From: an uncultured Algibacter sp.
Lineage (GTDB): Bacteria > Bacteroidota > Bacteroidia > Flavobacteriales > Flavobacteriaceae
Assembly: GCF_947487575.1 (NCBI RefSeq)
Contig: NZ_CANKXG010000002.1
Coordinates: forward strand, 1-64,000
Reading direction: 5' to 3'
Length of the DNA: 64,000 bases
Shown here: positions 43,396 to 53,500 of the stretch, in pieces
How the letters are laid out: every line of letters begins with the position of its first letter
Numbering within the stretch: position 1 is the stretch's first letter
Program-made: the position numbers and the translations under genes
Notes under the pieces: generated by a model
What the model saw: the letters and a program-made list of their open reading frames with translations, nothing else
Told to the model about the DNA's origin: nothing
Databases searched by the model: none

Positions 43396-44292
43396 TTGGA
43401 ATCTATACTAACAATTAACAATCTTACTAAAAAATTTGGCTACTTAACCGCAGTTAAAGATTTATCATTCACCATAAACAAAGGCAATGTTTACGGTATT
43501 TTAGGCCCAAACGGAAGTGGAAAATCTACAACTTTAGGTATTGTACTAAATGTAGTTAATAAAACCGAAGGCAACTTTCATTGGTTCGACGGAAACACAT
43601 CAACACACGATGCATTAAAAAAAGTAGGAGCTATAATCGAGCGACCAAACTTTTACCCATACATGACGGCAGTACAAAACCTAAAACTAGTTTGTAAAAT
43701 AAAAGGTGTTGATAAAAGCAAAATAGATGAAAAACTAGAAATAGTTGGACTTTTAGAACGTAAGGACAGTAAATTCAAAACCTATTCTCTCGGGATGAAG
43801 CAACGCTTAGCCATAGCCTCTGCCCTATTAAACGACCCTGAAATATTAATTTTAGACGAACCAACAAACGGTTTAGACCCACAAGGTATTCATCAAATTA
43901 GAGAAATTATAAAGCAAATTGCAGCCAAAGGCACCACCATTTTATTAGCATCACATTTACTTGATGAAGTAGAAAAAGTATGCTCTCACGTTGTTGTGCT
44001 GAGAAAAGGCGTAAAACTATATTCTGGTAGAGTTGACGAGATGATTTCAAGTCATGGTTTCTTTGAACTGAAATCAAATCAAGAAAAAGAGTTAGTAACC
44101 TTATTAGAAAACCATAAATCATTCGAAAAAGTTAAAGTTCACGAAAACTTAGTTACAGCTTTTTTAAATGAGCCAATGAAATCTGACGATTTCAATAAAC
44201 TCCTTTTTGAACAAGGTATTATTCTAACCCATTTAATACAGCGTAAGGAAAGCTTAGAAGAGCAATTTTTACAATTAACTGACAACAATTAA
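43396..44292 (+). CDS. ABC transporter ATP-binding protein, TTG start
   Basis: 298 residues from the TTG at 43396, which places the usual ILTINNLTKKFG strand at the N-terminus; another TTG at 43375 would add seven residues, and no ATG is available. Walker A GPNGSGKST, Q-loop, signature YSLGMKQRLAIA, Walker B ILILDEPTNGLDP and the switch His (LLASHLLDE) are complete. The last 60 residues form a helical tail common in exporters of the CcmA/NatA type. The permease gene follows after 10 bases, making a two-gene exporter. The substrate is unknown. Confidence 0.92.
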   Translation: MESILTINNLTKKFGYLTAVKDLSFTINKGNVYGILGPNGSGKSTTLGIVLNVVNKTEGNFHWFDGNTSTHDALKKVGAIIERPNFYPYMTAVQNLKLVCKIKGVDKSKIDEKLEIVGLLERKDSKFKTYSLGMKQRLAIASALLNDPEILILDEPTNGLDPQGIHQIREIIKQIAAKGTTILLASHLLDEVEKVCSHVVVLRKGVKLYSGRVDEMISSHGFFELKSNQEKELVTLLENHKSFEKVKVHENLVTAFLNEPMKSDDFNKLLFEQGIILTHLIQRKESLEEQFLQLTDNN

Positions 44293-44302
44293 AATTAACC
44301 AG

Positions 44303-45127
44303 ATGTTACGACTTTTAAATTTAGAATTACAAAAGCTTTTACTTAACAGAACAAGTAAAATACTCATATTCGTTTCATTTATATTACCATTTTTTGTGAT
44401 ATTATTATCATCATTAAAAATTAATGTTTTTGGTTTTTTCACATTAGAATTAGGTGAATTAGGCGTTTTTAACTTCCCTATAATTTGGCATCTTACTACG
44501 TTTTTCGCTTCTCAATTCAAATTCTTTTTTGCTATTGTAGTAGTAAGTATGATTGGTAACGAGTATAGTAACAAAACCATAAAACAAAACCTTATTGATG
44601 GTTTAAGTAAACAGGAGTTCATACTATCGAAGTTTTATGCTATTATATTTTTCTCATTAATTTCAACCATACTTATTGGTCTTATATCATTATCTATAGG
44701 TTTATACTATTCAAGTTACACAGAACCTTCAATAATATTTAGAGGTATTGAGTTTTTAATGGCATATTTTGTAAAATTAATAGGGTTCTTTAGTTTGTGT
44801 TTATTCTTTGGTATGTTAGTAAAACGATCTGCATTTGCATTAGCATTTCTATTTATATTGTTTATTTTAGAGTGGATATTATTTGGCTTAATAGCGTGGC
44901 AATCAAACAATAACTTAGCAGATAAAATTCAAAATTTCTTCCCATTAAAATCCATGTATAAATTAATTGACCAGCCTTTTCAAAGAGTAGCGATGTCTAA
45001 ATTCCCAGATAAAGCCCAATTAGCTTATGATTATGGTGCACATGGATACGAAATTCTTATTGTTTTGTGTTGGACAGCCTTATTCATCTTTTTATCGTTT
45101 AGATTATTAAAAAAGCGAGATTTATAA
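44303..45127 (+). CDS. ABC transporter permease
   Basis: 274 residues with six hydrophobic segments, starting MLRLLNLELQKLLLNRTSKI, the amphipathic entry helix of ABC-2 type permeases. Segments at about 22-42, 60-85, 105-130, 150-175, 185-200 and 248-266 form the membrane part. It ends FLSFRLLKKRDL, a positive C-terminus typical of the family. It is the partner of the ATPase encoded 10 bases upstream. Confidence 0.88.
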   Translation: MLRLLNLELQKLLLNRTSKILIFVSFILPFFVILLSSLKINVFGFFTLELGELGVFNFPIIWHLTTFFASQFKFFFAIVVVSMIGNEYSNKTIKQNLIDGLSKQEFILSKFYAIIFFSLISTILIGLISLSIGLYYSSYTEPSIIFRGIEFLMAYFVKLIGFFSLCLFFGMLVKRSAFALAFLFILFILEWILFGLIAWQSNNNLADKIQNFFPLKSMYKLIDQPFQRVAMSKFPDKAQLAYDYGAHGYEILIVLCWTALFIFLSFRLLKKRDL

Positions 45128-45149
45128 TATATTTGGTAGCTTTTGCTAC
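45128..45149 (+). promoter_or_regulatory. Promoter and small leader hairpin of the first T9SS gene
   Basis: TATATTTG (45128-45135) matches TAnnTTTG and starts directly after the stop codon of the permease gene. It is followed by a perfect hairpin GTAGC-TTTT-GCTAC (45136-45149) only seven bases before the ATG. A hairpin so close to the start codon could affect translation. It is too weak and lacks a T run to be a good terminator. Confidence 0.5.
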
Positions 45150-45155
45150 TGAAAA

Positions 45156-47945
45156 ATGAAAAACGCTATATTATTCGTAATTTTTAGCCTATTTAGTCTA
45201 TCTATATATGCTCAAAACGAAGCATCTACTTGGTACTTTGGAGAAAATGCTGGGATAAAATTTAATATTTTTACAGGTGGAGTCACACCTCTTTCTGATG
45301 GTCAAATTAATACTCGAGAAGGTTGTGCTTCAATTTCAGATTCTAGTGGTCAGTTATTGTTTTATACAGATGGTACAACCGTTTACAATTCGGTTCATGA
45401 TGTTATGCCAAACGGAAATGATTTATTAGGTGATGAGTCTAGCGCACAATCTGCAATTGTGGTTCCCAAACCAAATGAACCTAATATTTATTACATTTTT
45501 ACTGTAGGTTCAAATCAAACCCTTACTGGTCTAAACTATTCTATTGTTGATGTTTCAGCAAACTCTGGAGCTGGAGAAGTAACACGTAAAAACACAAATT
45601 TAATTCCTGATTGTGCCGAAAAAATATCAGCTGTAGTTAAAGATTGTGATACAAAATCTATATGGGTTATTGCTCTTTCAACAGCATCTGGTTTTATAGC
45701 CCCCTCCTCTTCTTTAAACACATTTTATGCCTTTGAAATTAATGGCTTTGGTGTTAATTCCATTCCAATAAAAAGTACATTACCAATTACTATTTCAGAT
45801 CGTCGTGGTTATTTAAAACTCTCCCCAAGTGGTTCGAAATTGGCTTGTGCAAATGTTATATCTGGTTTATTTTTATTTGATTTTGATTCTGATTCAGGTC
45901 TTGTTCGCAATTCTAATCAAATAAATATTGATGGCATCAATAATAAACCTTATGGAATTGAGTTTTCACCTAATAGTGAATTGTTATATGTAACGTCCAC
46001 AAATAATTTTTTTGATAGAATAAATAGTGCTAATAATGATAACCCTGCAAATCACACCTCTGTTCTGTTACAATATGATTTAAATGCCACAGATATTGAA
46101 AGTAGTCAAGTTGTAATAGATAATCGAAATTTATACCGTAGCGCATTACAATTAGGACCTAATGGAAAAATATATAGATCCTTAAGTGAAACGTACAATA
46201 AAGGTTTGAATGGACTAGGAGCAATTAACAATCCAAACGTAATAGGAACTGCAGCTTCTTATCAACATGATGCCGTCAATCTGGGTAGCAGAAACTCTAC
46301 CCAAGGACTTCCTCCATTTATAGCTTCTTTTTTCAACGAACAGATTGACATTATAAAGAATGGAAATTCTACAGCTTATTTGTCATTATGTGAAGATGAC
46401 TCTTACACATTGGTTGTTGATAATATTCCTGGGGCAAAATATATATGGACTCGTGATGATATTTTACTCCCAGAATCAGATTTTGATTTAGTTCTGTCAA
46501 AAACTGGATTATATTCAGAAAGTGGAGTATACAAAGTTGTAATAGAACCTTTAGGCACTGTAATTACTAATTCATGTGGGTTCCCTCAAGGCCAAGCGAC
46601 TGTTCAATTTTTTGATTACCCTACTGCTATGGATGCTTCTTTGTTTCAATGTGATTTAGATTTAAGTTCAATAGGTATAACGACATTTAATTTAACTGAA
46701 GCTAATGAAATTATAACCAATCCTTCAGAAGAAATAACAGTTACTTTCCATAATACCGCGAATGATGCTACTAATGGCGCTAATGCCATATTACATCCTG
46801 GAAACTATGAAAACAACCATCCAAATGAACTATTATTTACTAGAGTAACTCATAATTTTAGTGGGTGTTTTGAAACAGCTACCCTCAGTCTAGGTGTTAG
46901 CAATACTCAAGTACCTACTTACAAGGCAGAGCCTGTTTGTGATGAAGAAGATTCTCCTGATGGATTAAATTTGTTACAACTTAAGCCCTATGAAGCAGAA
47001 ATATTAAATGGCTTACTTATCCCTATAACTGATGCTCGAGTAAAATTTTTTAAAACTTTGAATGATGCCCTAGTAGAAGAAAATGAAATTTTAGAATTTC
47101 AAAACACAACACCATACGCCCAAACAATATTCTATAGAGTAGAAACTACAAGCAATAATGAATGCTTTGGTATAAATGAAATTGAATTAACAATAGATAA
47201 ATTACCAGATATTGTTGAAAATGAGACCATATTTTATTGTTTAAATACTTACCCACAAACCATTTCTATTGACGCTGCTCTTATTAATGATACTCCTAAT
47301 AATTATACTTACAATTGGTCAAATGGAGAAAGTGATTATGAAATTCAAATAAATGAAGCTGGTACCTATACCGTTGATGTTATCAATGCTAATGGTTGTT
47401 TCAAAACAAGAACAGTAATTATTAAACCTTCTAACACCGCTACATTTAGCACACCTTCTTTTAATATTAATAATGAATTTTCTTCAAACGTTTCAGTTAC
47501 CGTTTTTATTAATGAAGATAGTTTAGACACTTACCAATTTGCTTTATTAGGTGCTGATAATCAAATTTACAGAGGTTTTCAAGACAGTAATATATTTGAA
47601 AATATTTATCCTGGTATATATACTATTAATGTGAAAGAAATCAAAAACAATTGTGGCACTATTGATTTACCAGTTTCAGTTATTGGTTATCCAAAGTTTT
47701 TCACTCCTAATAACGATGGCGTAAATGACACTTGGCAAATTTTAGGTGTTTCAGAACAATTTCAATCAAATTCATTAATTAATATTTATGATAGATTTGG
47801 AAAACTTTTAAAACAGATTTCACCTACTGAAAAAGGATGGAATGGTACCTTAAATGGTAATGTTTTACCAGCGGATGATTATTGGTTTTCAGTAAAACTA
47901 GAAGATGGCAGATTATTTAAAAATCACTTTACTTTAAAATATTAG
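45156..47945 (+). CDS. T9SS type-B sorted surface protein, beta-propeller-like head
   Basis: 929 residues, signal peptide MKNAILFVIFSLFSLSIYA. The first 400 residues repeat blade-like units (TWYFGENAGIKFNIFTGGVT, ISDSSGQLLFYTDGTTVYN, FSPNSELLYVTSTN, LQLGPNGKIYRSL) as in beta-propellers of gliding-associated proteins. Two repeats of the FQCDLDLSS / PVCDEEDSPDG type follow, then an Ig-like module (YTYNWSNGESDYEIQINEAG). The C-terminus (PKFFTPNNDGVNDTW ... IYDRFGKLLKQI ... DDYWFSVKLEDGR) is the type-B sorting domain that directs T9SS export to the cell surface. The role may be adhesion or surface binding. First of four such genes. Confidence 0.9.
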   Translation: MKNAILFVIFSLFSLSIYAQNEASTWYFGENAGIKFNIFTGGVTPLSDGQINTREGCASISDSSGQLLFYTDGTTVYNSVHDVMPNGNDLLGDESSAQSAIVVPKPNEPNIYYIFTVGSNQTLTGLNYSIVDVSANSGAGEVTRKNTNLIPDCAEKISAVVKDCDTKSIWVIALSTASGFIAPSSSLNTFYAFEINGFGVNSIPIKSTLPITISDRRGYLKLSPSGSKLACANVISGLFLFDFDSDSGLVRNSNQINIDGINNKPYGIEFSPNSELLYVTSTNNFFDRINSANNDNPANHTSVLLQYDLNATDIESSQVVIDNRNLYRSALQLGPNGKIYRSLSETYNKGLNGLGAINNPNVIGTAASYQHDAVNLGSRNSTQGLPPFIASFFNEQIDIIKNGNSTAYLSLCEDDSYTLVVDNIPGAKYIWTRDDILLPESDFDLVLSKTGLYSESGVYKVVIEPLGTVITNSCGFPQGQATVQFFDYPTAMDASLFQCDLDLSSIGITTFNLTEANEIITNPSEEITVTFHNTANDATNGANAILHPGNYENNHPNELLFTRVTHNFSGCFETATLSLGVSNTQVPTYKAEPVCDEEDSPDGLNLLQLKPYEAEILNGLLIPITDARVKFFKTLNDALVEENEILEFQNTTPYAQTIFYRVETTSNNECFGINEIELTIDKLPDIVENETIFYCLNTYPQTISIDAALINDTPNNYTYNWSNGESDYEIQINEAGTYTVDVINANGCFKTRTVIIKPSNTATFSTPSFNINNEFSSNVSVTVFINEDSLDTYQFALLGADNQIYRGFQDSNIFENIYPGIYTINVKEIKNNCGTIDLPVSVIGYPKFFTPNNDGVNDTWQILGVSEQFQSNSLINIYDRFGKLLKQISPTEKGWNGTLNGNVLPADDYWFSVKLEDGRLFKNHFTLKY

Positions 47946-47949
47946 CGTA

Positions 47950-50403
47950 TTGAAATTACTACTTAAGCTTAATCTTATATTAACTGTAATATTCTTTTCA
48001 AACCTTGCAATATCACAAGAACCCACAGATTGTGTTAATACTGTTATTGCATGTGGAAATTCTAATATCACACTAGATGTTAGCGGTGTTGGCACTCAAG
48101 AACTATCGGGATCAAACACTTGTTCCAGTCAAGAAAACAATAGTGTTTGGCTTAGTGTAACTCCCATAACAAGTGGCACGTTAGGTTTTACATTAACCCC
48201 AAACAGTAAAGCTATTACTGAAGATTATGATTTTTTTGTTTTCGGACCGGATGTAGCTTGTGGTAGTATAGGACAGGCTATTCGATGCTCAACAACAAAT
48301 CCTCAAAATGCTGGTTTAACAAGTAATGAAACTGGTATGAACGGTACAGAAACAGACACTTCCGAAGGTCCAGGAGCTAGCGGTAATAGTTTTGTAAGAT
48401 GGCTAGATGTAAATGCTGGAGAAACCTATTTTATAGTCATTGACAGACCTATTGGAAATAGCCCTTTTAACTTAGAATGGACAGGTAGTGCAACTTTTTC
48501 AGAACCACCAACAGACGAATCAAGCTCATCTGGAGCTGCCCTAGACTTTGAAAAATGTGATGATTTAGCTCCTTTTGATGATGGATTTGTAGAGTTTAAT
48601 TTATCAGATAATACTACGCCAATAATTGGAACGCAAACTGACGTAACTGTTACTTACCATGAATCTGCAAGTAATGCTAATATTGGCATTGGCCCTTTAG
48701 CAAGTCCTTATACAAATATTAGAAATCCGCAAACTATTTATGCGAGAATAACAAACAATACAACAGGCTGTTTTGAATTAACAGATTTTCAATTAAATGT
48801 TAATTTAGGGCCAGACTTTGTTGTCCCTACAGACTTTATTTTATGTGATAATCTAAATGATGCAGATGATAAAAATGGACAAGTAATTTTTGATTTATCA
48901 ACCAGAATTGATGAGATTTTAAACGGACAAAATTCGGCAGATTTCAACGTATTTTATTATACTTCCAGATTTAATGCTGAAAACAATATCAATCCACTTC
49001 CTTATTCCTATTATAATACAACCGCTTTCAATGAAAAGGTTTTTATTAGAATTGAAGAAGTAACTAATGCAAACTGTAGAAGTATTACAGAATTAAATTT
49101 AAGAGTAAATGAAGCTCCTGATGCTTTTAATGATACATTAATTCAATGTGATGAAGATGGGTTGGCTGATGGATTAACAACTTTTAATCTTAACGAATCT
49201 ATTGATGCACTTACCGGAGGCCTTACAGATAGATCTGTAAAGTTTTATACGGACACCTTAAGAACTATTGAAGTTAGCGGAGATTCATTTAATAATACCA
49301 TAAATCCGCAAACTATATTTATTGAAGTTATTAATAATACAACTGGTTGTACTAGTAATTCAGAATTAATACTAGATGTTACTGCAACAGATTCTAATAA
49401 TGCATTTTTAACTGCTTGTGATGATGATGGTGTTGAAGATGGTTTACATACTTTTAATTTAAATGATGCAGAAAGTGACATTTTATTTGGTCTTCCAAGT
49501 GGACTAAATATTGTTTACTATGCAACTTTTAATGACTCTGTTTTAGAACAAAATCCATTAAATACAACATTTACAAACACCAATCCTTATACTCAAACCG
49601 TTTATGCTCGTGTAGAAAATGCTAATGACTGCTTCGGTATAAGTCAAGTTTTTCTTTATGTGTTTGCTTTACCAGATATAAAAGCTGAAGATTTATTTTA
49701 TTATTGTTTAAATCATTTTCCGGACACTAAATCCATAGATGCAGCAATTTTAAACGACGACCCAAATAATTATACATACAATTGGTCAACTGGAGAAAGT
49801 GATTATGAAATTCAAATTAATTCACCTGGAGTTTACACTGTTACAGTAACAAATACTAATAATTGCTCTAAAGTGCGAACTGTAACTGTAGAACCTTCAA
49901 ATATTGCAACTTTTGAGATTCCTGCTTTTGATGTAATAGATGCTTCACAAAATAATATAATAACGGTTTATGTTACTGGAGAGGGTAATTATCAGTATAG
50001 TTTAGTAGATGAAAACAGCAATACTATACAACCTTATCAAGATAGTAATATATTCGAAAATGTATTTCCAGGTATTTATACTGTTTTTGTTAGGGATATT
50101 AAAAATGATTGTGGTAATATAGATAAAATCGTTTCTGTTATTGGTTTTCCAAGGTTTTTTACACCTAATAATGACGGCGTGAATGATATTTGGAACGTAT
50201 ATGGTGTGTCAAGTATGTTTCAACCCAATACTAAAATTCAAATCTTTGATAGATATGGAAAACTAATTAAACAATTAGATCCTTTGGGCGAAGGTTGGAA
50301 TGGATTGCTAAATGGCCAAAAATTACCAAGTGATGACTACTGGTTTTCAATACAGCTACAGGATGGTAGAGTATTTAAAAATCATTTTGCATTAATTAAC
50401 TAA
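47950..50403 (+). CDS. T9SS type-B sorted surface protein, TTG start
   Basis: 817 residues. The only suitable start is TTG at 47950, four bases after the stop of the preceding gene, giving the signal peptide KLLLKLNLILTVIFFSNLAIS. The N-terminal domain (DCVNTVIACGNSNITLDVSG, SVWLSVTPITSGTLGFTL, WLDVNAGETYFIVID) is a jellyroll-like domain frequent in such proteins. Four repeats of about 95 residues follow, each opening with CD and an Asp-rich stretch, for example IQCDEDGLADGLTTFNL. An Ig-like module and the type-B sorting domain (PRFFTPNNDGVNDIW ... DDYWFSIQLQDGR) end it. Its last 200 residues are close to those of the preceding protein. Confidence 0.9.
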   Translation: MKLLLKLNLILTVIFFSNLAISQEPTDCVNTVIACGNSNITLDVSGVGTQELSGSNTCSSQENNSVWLSVTPITSGTLGFTLTPNSKAITEDYDFFVFGPDVACGSIGQAIRCSTTNPQNAGLTSNETGMNGTETDTSEGPGASGNSFVRWLDVNAGETYFIVIDRPIGNSPFNLEWTGSATFSEPPTDESSSSGAALDFEKCDDLAPFDDGFVEFNLSDNTTPIIGTQTDVTVTYHESASNANIGIGPLASPYTNIRNPQTIYARITNNTTGCFELTDFQLNVNLGPDFVVPTDFILCDNLNDADDKNGQVIFDLSTRIDEILNGQNSADFNVFYYTSRFNAENNINPLPYSYYNTTAFNEKVFIRIEEVTNANCRSITELNLRVNEAPDAFNDTLIQCDEDGLADGLTTFNLNESIDALTGGLTDRSVKFYTDTLRTIEVSGDSFNNTINPQTIFIEVINNTTGCTSNSELILDVTATDSNNAFLTACDDDGVEDGLHTFNLNDAESDILFGLPSGLNIVYYATFNDSVLEQNPLNTTFTNTNPYTQTVYARVENANDCFGISQVFLYVFALPDIKAEDLFYYCLNHFPDTKSIDAAILNDDPNNYTYNWSTGESDYEIQINSPGVYTVTVTNTNNCSKVRTVTVEPSNIATFEIPAFDVIDASQNNIITVYVTGEGNYQYSLVDENSNTIQPYQDSNIFENVFPGIYTVFVRDIKNDCGNIDKIVSVIGFPRFFTPNNDGVNDIWNVYGVSSMFQPNTKIQIFDRYGKLIKQLDPLGEGWNGLLNGQKLPSDDYWFSIQLQDGRVFKNHFALIN

Positions 50404-50450
50404 AAACCATATCACAAAAAACTAATAAAACTGCTTTTAATCGATTTTTT

Positions 50451-50481
50451 TTGCGTTTCATCTAAATTATATCTATTTTTG
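50451..50481 (+). promoter_or_regulatory. Predicted promoter of the third T9SS gene
   Basis: TTG at 50451-50453 and TATTTTTG at 50474-50481 are 20 bases apart, a good Bacteroidota promoter. The ATG is 70 bases beyond the box, giving a longer leader than its neighbours have. Confidence 0.6.
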
Positions 50482-50550
50482 GGCTCAAATTAGCCCCAAT
50501 AAATTGTATTACTTAACCAAAAAAAAGAACTAAAGAACACCTACTAGGTT

Positions 50551-53500
50551 ATGAGATTTATTCACTTCACCATATTTATACTGTTTTTTAGTAGCAATTT
50601 TGTGTTTTCTCAGCAAATATCTGTAGATGACACTGTTGGTTTAGAGCCTCTAATAGAAAACAATTTAGTTAATGGCTGTGTAAATATTACAAACATCAAT
50701 TCATCTATAAATGGAGCTTCAAGTGGCCTTTCCAGTTATGCTTATTTCGAAAGAGCAAGTTCAAGCTTCCCTTTTCAAAATGGAATTATGTTATCTACAG
50801 GAGGTGCTGCATCTGGTGGTAACGCTCAAATAACACCAACCCTAAGCGAGGGTTCTAATACGTGGGGAACTGATCCCGATTTAGAAACTGCATTAGGCAT
50901 TACAAATACTGTAAATGCTACATCTATAGAATTCGATTTTGTTTCAATTTCAAATCAGTTTCAATTTAATTATTTGCTAGCTTCAGAAGAATATTTTGGC
51001 ATTAATCCATGTCAATTCTCTGATGGTTTTGTTTTTCTAATCAGAGAAGCAGGAACAACAAACCCTTATCAAAATATAGCCGTAGTACCAGGCACCTCTA
51101 CACCTGTAAACACAAATACTATACATGATGAGATTTTTGGTGTTTGTCCTGCAGAAAACAATCAATATTTTCAAGGCTATAATTTAGGAGACACAAATTA
51201 TAATGGTAGAACAACAGTTTTAACAGCCTCTGGTACAATTTTACCAAATGTAACCTACCACATAAAATTAATAATTGCCGACCAAACCGATGGTACTTTC
51301 GATTCTGCTGTATTCATTGAAGGTGATAGTTTTAGAGTTTTAGATTTGGGAGAAGACGTTACAACCTGTGCCAGTTTTGTAACACTTGATGCCGATTTAG
51401 AAAATAGTTTAGTTTCATATGCATGGTATAGAGATGGTGTTTTAATTAGTGGAGCTGTAGGACCTACTTATACTGCTGTTCAAGATGGTACTTATCTGGT
51501 TCAAGCTTCAGTTCCTGTAAATGGAACAACTTGTATTGAAGAAGACGAAATAGTTGTTATTATTAACGCAGAAGAGCCTATGGATCCTGTTAGCGACTAT
51601 GAATTGTGTGATATTAATTCAAGTGGAGATGAAATTGAAATATTTGACCTTTCCACAAAAGACTCAGAAGTTATCGCTAACATTCCTTTTTCTAATTACA
51701 CATTTAGTTATCATCGTTCGGATAATGATGCTAGGCTAAACATTAGCCCAATAACAGTTCCTATACCAAACACATCAAATCCACAACCTATTTTTGTTAG
51801 AGTTCAAGACATAGATAGTGATTGTTTTTCTTTTACAACTTTTAACATAATTGTTAACCCTATTCCTAATATAGTCAACCCGACCCCTTTAGAAATTTGT
51901 GATAATGATGATATACCTGATGGTTTAGCAATTATTGATTTAACAGAAAAAGATGATGAAATTACATCTGGAGACCCCAATTTATTTGTTACCTATCATT
52001 ATAACCCCTTAGATGCTAGTACAGGAGATAACCCAATACCATCACCTTATATAAACTCTACTAACCCAGAGACCGTTTACACAAGAATTGTAAATACCGT
52101 AACAGGCTGTGTATCAAACACAACTTTAGATGTTGATGTTACAGTTAGTCCAATTGTTAACAGAGACACCCAATACATTGATGCTTGTGATAGAGATTTA
52201 GATGGTGAAGCCACTTTTGATTTAACAGAAGTAATTAGTAGTGTTTTAAATGGGTTAACAGGAGTTTCAACCACATTTCATGCAACATTTGAAGATGCTG
52301 AAATGAACGCAAATGTTATAGCCGATGAAACAAACTATCAATATACTAATGCTGTACTAGAGCCTGGTTCTGCAACTATATACTTAAGAATTGTTGACGA
52401 CACTACAGGTTGTGCTACCATAGTACCATTTGAAATTCATACTAATTTATTATTAACAGGAACAGATACAGGAGATTTTGCGCTTTGTGATACAAATGAT
52501 GATTCTACTGACTCATTAGAATTTGATTTAAACACTATTGAAAACTTTATTGCTAATGACTTACCCAATAGTATTTCTGTAACTTTTTATGATGATGAAA
52601 ACAACAGAGACAATGGAACAAACCCATTAGACAAAACAGCTCCCTATTCAGCACTAAGCCCACAAGTACTGTATATAACAATTGAAGATGGTGGCTGTTT
52701 AGAAAGTGCAGAGATTACATTATTAGTTAACCCGATATTACTATTTGGAAACGTAACAATAAACTATTGTGATGATGATAATGATGGTTTTGCAAGCATC
52801 GATTTACAATCTACAGACCCTGATTCTGTAACCGATATTGTTACAGGAAGTAATACAGATTTCACAGTCACTTATTTTTTAGATGAAACGGATGCCAACA
52901 ACAATAACACCGCAAACCAACTACCTCCTTTTTATAATAATACATCTCCTATTGAAACGCTTTATGCTCGAATAGAAAATATAAATTCTGGATGTGCCAC
53001 CGTTAACCCTTTTCAAATACAAATATTAGTTGCTCCTCCTACAAATCAACCCATAGATGAATTTCGTTGTACTGATGATGGTTTTGATGATATCGATTTG
53101 GAAGCCAAAATTGACGAAACCGTAAATAGCAGAGCCGGATTAAATATTGATGTGTTTACAACTTTTGATGATGCAGACAATAATATTATAGCCAATGCTA
53201 TTCCCGTTTCAGATAGAAACGCATATAATACAGATACTCAAACTATTTATATAAGAGTTGAAGATGCTGTAAGTGGTACAGGTTGTTATTCTGTTGTATC
53301 CTTTGAAGCCATTATAAATACAGAGCCAATTATACCAACAGATATCCTTTTTCAAGTATGTGAAGATGATGGAGACAGTTTTGCAGATTTTATATTACAA
53401 GATACCGATCTGGAAGTTTTAAATGGACAAACAAATAAAGAAGTCTACTATTTTGAAAATGAAATTGATGCCCTTAATGGTAATTTAGGAAACGCTATAC

